Below are positions 60,221-64,000 of a DNA stretch of 64,000 bases, piece by piece (the stretch's first letter is position 1; the number at the start of each line of letters is the position of its first letter). The notes beneath the pieces were generated by a model that was given only the letters and a program-made list of their open reading frames with translations, did no database searches and was not told the origin of the DNA. This DNA is from [Enterobacter] lignolyticus SCF1 (GTDB taxonomy: Bacteria; Pseudomonadota; Gammaproteobacteria; Enterobacterales; Enterobacteriaceae), in assembly GCF_000164865.1 (NCBI RefSeq), contig NC_014618.1, forward strand, positions 2,976,001 to 3,040,000, given 5' to 3'. Position numbers and translations under genes: made by a program.

Positions 60221-61411
60221 ATGTTTGAGAACATAACTGCCGCCCCTGCCGACCCAATTCTGGGCCTGGCCGACCTGTTTCGTGCCGATGACCGTCCGAC
60301 GAAAATTAACCTCGGGATTGGTGTTTACAAAGATGAGACCGGGAAAACCCCGGTACTGACCAGCGTAAAAAAAGCAGAACTCTATTTGCTGGAAAATGAA
60401 ACCACGAAAAATTATCTCAGCATTGACGGGATCCCGGAATTTGGCCGCTGCACTCAGGAACTGCTGTTCGGTAAAGGCAACGCCATTATCAACGATAAAC
60501 GTGCCCGCACCGCGCAAACGCCGGGCGGCACCGGCGGCCTGCGCGTCGCCGCCGATTTCCTCGCAAAAAATACCTCCGCGAAGCGCGTGTGGGTCAGCAA
60601 TCCGAGCTGGCCGAACCACAAAGGCGTGTTTAACTCCGCCGGTCTGGAAGTGTGCGAATACGCTTATTATGACGCTGAGAATCACGCCCTTGATTTCAAC
60701 GGGCTGCTGGCAAGCCTGAACGAGGCCCAGGCAGGCGACGTGGTGCTGTTCCACGGCTGCTGCCATAACCCAACCGGTATTGACCCAACCTTCGAGCAGT
60801 GGCAGCAGCTGGCGGCGATGTCCGTCGAAAAAGGCTGGTTACCGCTGTTTGACTTCGCCTACCAGGGTTTTGCCCGCGGTCTGGAAGAGGATGCGGAAGG
60901 CTTGCGCGCGTTTGCGGCGCTGCATAAAGAGCTGCTGGTCGCCAGCTCCTTCTCGAAAAACTTTGGCTTGTACAACGAGCGCGTAGGCGCCTGTACACTG
61001 GTTGCCGCCGACGCTGACGCCGCCGATCGCGCGTTCAGCCAGATGAAGTCCGTCATTCGCGCCAACTACTCCAACCCGCCAGCGCATGGGGCATCCGTTG
61101 TCGCCACTATTCTGAGCAATGACGCGCTGCGCGCTATCTGGGAACAAGAGCTGACCGACATGCGCCAGCGCATTCAGCGCATGCGTCTGCTGTTCGTCAA
61201 CACGCTGGCTGAGAAAGGCGCCAGCCGCGATTTCAGCTTCATTACCCGTCAAAATGGGATGTTCTCTTTCAGCGGGCTGACCAAAGAGCAGGTTCTGCGT
61301 CTGCGCGAGGAGTTCGGCATTTATGCCGTTGCGTCCGGACGTATTAACGTCGCCGGGATGACGCCTGACAATATGGCACCGCTGTGCGAGGCGATTGTCG
61401 CGGTGCTTTAA
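60221..61411 (+). CDS. aspC: Aspartate aminotransferase
   Basis: PLP-dependent transaminase interconverting aspartate and 2-oxoglutarate with oxaloacetate and glutamate; 396 aa. The PLP-binding Lys lies in ASSFSKNFGLYNERVG (about residue 246). The substrate-binding Arg is in ASGRINVAGM near the C-terminus. FHGCCHNPTGIDP and DFAYQGFARGLEED complete the active site. Same strand as ompF but with its own upstream region. Confidence 0.97.
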   Translation: MFENITAAPADPILGLADLFRADDRPTKINLGIGVYKDETGKTPVLTSVKKAELYLLENETTKNYLSIDGIPEFGRCTQELLFGKGNAIINDKRARTAQTPGGTGGLRVAADFLAKNTSAKRVWVSNPSWPNHKGVFNSAGLEVCEYAYYDAENHALDFNGLLASLNEAQAGDVVLFHGCCHNPTGIDPTFEQWQQLAAMSVEKGWLPLFDFAYQGFARGLEEDAEGLRAFAALHKELLVASSFSKNFGLYNERVGACTLVAADADAADRAFSQMKSVIRANYSNPPAHGASVVATILSNDALRAIWEQELTDMRQRIQRMRLLFVNTLAEKGASRDFSFITRQNGMFSFSGLTKEQVLRLREEFGIYAVASGRINVAGMTPDNMAPLCEAIVAVL

Positions 61412-61425
61412 GTCCACGACCAAAG

Positions 61426-61452
61426 AAAAAGGCCGCTATCGCGGCCTTTTTT
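61426..61452. terminator. Bidirectional terminator between aspC and ycbL
   Basis: An 11-bp stem AAAAAGGCCGC/GCGGCCTTTTT with a TATC loop lies between convergent stops, with T tracts on both strands. Confidence 0.92.
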
Positions 61453-61456
61453 ACGT

Positions 61457-62104
61457 TTACCAGACGGGCATTTCGTCCTGCAGGAACGGGTTGTGCTGGC
61501 GCTCATAGCCGAGCGTCGACAGCGGGCCGTGGCCGGGAATAAAGGTCACGTCATCGCCAAGCGGCATCAGCTTTTGCTTAATAGAGGCAATAAGCTCAGC
61601 GTGGTTACCGCGCGGGAAATCGCTCCGCCCTACTCCACCTTTGAAAATCACGTCGCCAGAAATCAACAGCCGCGACGCATCATCAAAGAACACGACATGG
61701 CCCGGCGTATGCCCCGGACAGTGCAGCACCTGCAGACTCACATTGCCTACGCTCACCGTATCGCCTTCGTTAAGCCAGCGATCCGGCGTCAGCGGCGGGC
61801 AGTCCTCAAGGCCGAACATCCGGCTTTGCGCCGGTAGCCCTTGCAGCCAGAACTCATCTTCTTTTTCCGGTCCGATAACCGGCACACCGTAATGCTGCGC
61901 CAGTTCCGCTGCTGCTCCCACATGGTCAAGATGGCCATGCGTAAGCAGGATCTGCATCAACGTCACGCCAGCTGCCGCGACTTCCTGTTTGATATGTTCA
62001 GCGTCGCCGCCCGGGTCCACCAGCGCGGCGAGTTTGGTTTGCTCACACCAGATAAGCGAACAGTTCTGGGCGAAAGCGGTAACCGGAATAATACGATAGT
62101 TCAT
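61457..62104 (-). CDS. ycbL: Type II glyoxalase-like metallohydrolase YcbL
   Basis: A 215-aa metallo-beta-lactamase-fold hydrolase. The metal motif LTHGHLDHVGAAAELA (about residue 54), HCPGHTPGHVVFF and FIPGHGPLSTLGYE provide the ligands. Salmonella YcbL has glyoxalase II activity on S-lactoylglutathione. It is 15 bp downstream of ycbK on the same strand. Confidence 0.94.
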   Translation of the reverse strand: MNYRIIPVTAFAQNCSLIWCEQTKLAALVDPGGDAEHIKQEVAAAGVTLMQILLTHGHLDHVGAAAELAQHYGVPVIGPEKEDEFWLQGLPAQSRMFGLEDCPPLTPDRWLNEGDTVSVGNVSLQVLHCPGHTPGHVVFFDDASRLLISGDVIFKGGVGRSDFPRGNHAELIASIKQKLMPLGDDVTFIPGHGPLSTLGYERQHNPFLQDEMPVW

Positions 62105-62119
62105 GATGCTCCTAGGTCG

Positions 62120-62671
62120 TTACCAGTGCCGGGTTGGACCGGTATCAATGTGCACAAAGTTGCTACTTGGGTAATATCCTACACCACCCGCGCGCATAGA
62201 TAACGCCGCTTTGCGAACATTGCTTAACGAAATGCCTTCAATATGAAAATCCATCGCCTGGCCCTTAGTGTGGTAGCTGTGTTTCGCCACCCCACGGCTA
62301 CGCTCGCGCAGCTCGTTGTTGGTATCCAGGGAGCGATAACCGGAAACGAGTTGAACGGGCTTATTGGTGCCAAGCAGTCCCTGGAGACGGTAGAGTTGAT
62401 CAAAGAGTTTTGGATCGATGGATTTTATTTTATTCGCGCGAAAATCACGGAAAAAATGGTTAAGTTTTGCTAATTCATCCTGAATATAGCCTCTGCCATC
62501 GAAGAACTCCGCTTTGATTGACTCACCGGTATGCAGGTTGTTGAGCGTCAAAATACGCGGACGAGGTGTCGAGAGGGTGGCAAATGCTGGCGTCGGCAGG
62601 ATGGCCGCTGCGCCGAACGCAACACCACCCAACGCCAGCAGTTTGCGGCGATTAGCGTCAAATTTGTCCAT
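62120..62671 (-). CDS. mepK: Tat-exported murein endopeptidase MepK (YcbK)
   Basis: A 183-aa periplasmic enzyme of the M15/peptidase family that cuts 3-3 (DAP-DAP) cross-links. The start at 62671 gives MDKFDANRRKLLALGG, a twin-arginine signal; the open frame extends 52 codons further without support. Zinc-site motifs SGYRS, KSYHTKGQAMDFHIEG-type (here HSYHTKGQAMDFHIEG) and NFVHIDTG are intact. Its neighbour ycbB makes the 3-3 cross-links that MepK cuts, so the locus pairs synthesis and cleavage. Confidence 0.94.
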   Translation of the reverse strand: MDKFDANRRKLLALGGVAFGAAAILPTPAFATLSTPRPRILTLNNLHTGESIKAEFFDGRGYIQDELAKLNHFFRDFRANKIKSIDPKLFDQLYRLQGLLGTNKPVQLVSGYRSLDTNNELRERSRGVAKHSYHTKGQAMDFHIEGISLSNVRKAALSMRAGGVGYYPSSNFVHIDTGPTRHW

Positions 62672-62850
62672 GATAATCAGGTCTACAAGTAAATGATCGT
62701 AATTTATGCACTTCTGGCGCACGAAGGGCACCTTAACCGTCATCGCAGCCGACGTCAAGGTGGCCCAACCCCAGTAAATACAGGCCCTGCAGACGAACTG
62801 GCCCGTTTTTACCCACTCATACGACACCTGAATTATCTGAACTGCTTCAT

Positions 62851-64000
62851 TTACCTGATTAATTGCTCTGCTTTTGGCAGGATTTGTGCGCCAGATCGCG
62901 CCATGAGATCGTAATTGTAAATATCTGTACGATACTGGGTACGCCCGTCAGGACCAACAAACGCGGTCAGGTAGTAGAGGTTCACCGGGATGTTCTGACG
63001 AATATTGACATAGCGGGTATCCCCCTGCTTCAGCGCATCCGAAATCCGCGTATCGTTCCAGCCAGCGTCCTGCAGCAGCATACTTGCCAGCTCCGGCGCC
63101 TTATTGACGCGGACGCAGCCCGAGCTCAGCGCGCGGGTATCTTTCTGGAACAGGTTGTGGTTCGGCGTATCGTGCAGGTAAATCGCCTCAGAGCTCGGCA
63201 TATTGAATTTGTAGCGTCCCAGCGAGTTCTTCGCGCCCGGCGCCTGCTGGAAACGGAACGGCAGGTTCGACGGCGTGATGGTTGACCAGTCGACGTGATA
63301 CGGGTTAATGGTCTCTTTGCTGTTCCAGCCGCGCAAAACCGTATAGCCGTGGCGTTCCAGGTATCCCGGGTCATTCCACACTTTCGGCAGAATGTCTTTA
63401 CGCGCAAGCGTTGGCGGCACGTTCCACGGCGGATTCACCACCACGTTGTTCAGGGCGCTGCTCATCATCGGCGTTTTACGATCCGGACGGCCGACTATCA
63501 CCCGCGAGGCCAGCACCTGGCTGCCGTTCTGGTAATACACCAGCGAATAGGCCGGGATATTGACCATGATGCCGGTAGACAGTTTCCCCGGCAGCAGACG
63601 CAGGCGCTGAATGTTGAGCGCCAGCACGCCCGCGCGCTGCGCCGAACTGACGTTAAGCGCGTCGCGCGTCGACTGCCCAATCACGCCGTCCGCCCCCAGT
63701 CCTTGCGAAGCCTGAAAGCGTTTTACCGCCTCAACCAGCTGGCGATCGTAAACTGCGGGCGCGCTGCTCGCGGCTTTAACCTTTTTCACCGGCGCCGCCG
63801 ACGGGCTGACCGCGCCGCTGTCGCCCGGCAGTGCGATATTCGGCGTATTATCCAGCATCCCGGTTCGCTGCAAAATTTCGCGCAGGGCCGGAACATCTTT
63901 ACTCCACTGCCCCGGATTCAGCTTCCCGGAGGACGCCATCTGCGGCCACGGACGCGAATCGGTCACCAGCGCCAGCAGCGCCTGATGCATCGCGGCATAC
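62851..64000 (-). CDS. ldtD: L,D-transpeptidase LdtD (YcbB), C-terminal part
   Basis: The gene runs off the right edge; the visible part is the C-terminal ~382 residues of a protein usually about 615 aa. A peptidoglycan-binding domain (LVEAVKRFQASQGLGADGVIGQSTRDALNV) is followed by the YkuD catalytic domain with the capping region and IYLHDTPNHNLF ... RALSSGCVRVNKAPELA, which contains the catalytic His and Cys. LdtD forms 3-3 cross-links and can bypass penicillin-binding proteins. Divergence from the E. coli order is not seen: ycbK and ycbL follow. Confidence 0.95.
   Translation of the reverse strand, partial: YAAMHQALLALVTDSRPWPQMASSGKLNPGQWSKDVPALREILQRTGMLDNTPNIALPGDSGAVSPSAAPVKKVKAASSAPAVYDRQLVEAVKRFQASQGLGADGVIGQSTRDALNVSSAQRAGVLALNIQRLRLLPGKLSTGIMVNIPAYSLVYYQNGSQVLASRVIVGRPDRKTPMMSSALNNVVVNPPWNVPPTLARKDILPKVWNDPGYLERHGYTVLRGWNSKETINPYHVDWSTITPSNLPFRFQQAPGAKNSLGRYKFNMPSSEAIYLHDTPNHNLFQKDTRALSSGCVRVNKAPELASMLLQDAGWNDTRISDALKQGDTRYVNIRQNIPVNLYYLTAFVGPDGRTQYRTDIYNYDLMARSGAQILPKAEQLIR

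Noticed and set aside
1..64000. CRISPR arrays, insertion sequences, rRNA genes, toxin-antitoxin pairs
   Set aside because: No regularly spaced repeats, transposase motifs, rRNA-like sequence or convincing toxin partners were found.

Overview
The window is a 64 kb piece of an enterobacterial chromosome. From about 24 kb to the right end the gene content and order follow the Escherichia coli serT to ycbB interval almost gene for gene: serT, yccA, tusE, yccX, rlmI, hspQ, yccU, yccT, mgsA, helD, yccF, yccS, tfoX, sulA, ompA, matP, lonH, fabA, rmf, pqiABC, uup, rlmL, ycbX, zapC, pyrD, pepN, pncB, asnS, ompF, aspC, ycbL, ycbK, ycbB. OmpA and the OmpF-type porin look more like Klebsiella/Raoultella/Enterobacter-group proteins than E. 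coli ones. The porin constriction loop is of the OmpK35 kind. I place the source in that group without naming a species.

The left 24 kb (1-24000) is an accessory region ending near the tRNA-Ser gene serT. In order it holds: (1) a membrane diguanylate cyclase; (2) a ferric-iron ABC uptake operon (binding protein, fused permease, ATPase) with a Fur-like box upstream; (3) a TPR protein / ECF sigma factor / anti-sigma operon in which the sigma gene has no ordinary start codon at its ribosome binding site; (4) a carnitine-degradation locus: LysR regulator and D-malate dehydrogenase (divergent), BCCT carrier, Rieske oxygenase CntA, aldehyde dehydrogenase and reductase CntB; (5) a lipoprotein, a ribbon-helix-helix protein, a spermidine-synthase-like protein and a FabZ-like hotdog protein without the catalytic histidine; (6) a VIT-family Fe/Mn transporter, NemA and a small YhcN-family secreted protein; (7) an AT-rich block with an EAL phosphodiesterase, a FidL-like membrane protein and a CadC-like membrane-bound regulator; (8) a MoaF-like protein. 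A near-identical 25-bp element lies upstream of the YhcN-like and MoaF-like genes, which are 4 kb apart.

The carnitine locus reads as a full route: uptake, cleavage to trimethylamine and malic semialdehyde by CntAB, oxidation to malate by the aldehyde dehydrogenase, and oxidative decarboxylation of D-malate to pyruvate by DmlA under DmlR control.

The right 40 kb is core genome: tRNA and rRNA modification (tusE, rlmI, rlmL), cell division and chromosome organisation (sulA, zapC, matP), envelope (ompA, ompF, pqiABC, ycbK, ycbB), fatty acid, pyrimidine and NAD synthesis (fabA, pyrD, pncB), translation (asnS, uup, rmf) and amino-acid metabolism (aspC, pepN). Several classical operators are readable directly: LexA at sulA, FadR and FabR at fabA, the CTP-sensing hairpin and a PurR-like site at pyrD, a NadR box at pncB, and the OmpR region at ompF. 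Two departures from E. coli are visible: an oppA-like gene stands between serT and yccA, and the ssu sulfonate genes are absent between pyrD and pepN. No CRISPR array, insertion sequence, integrase or rRNA gene was seen.
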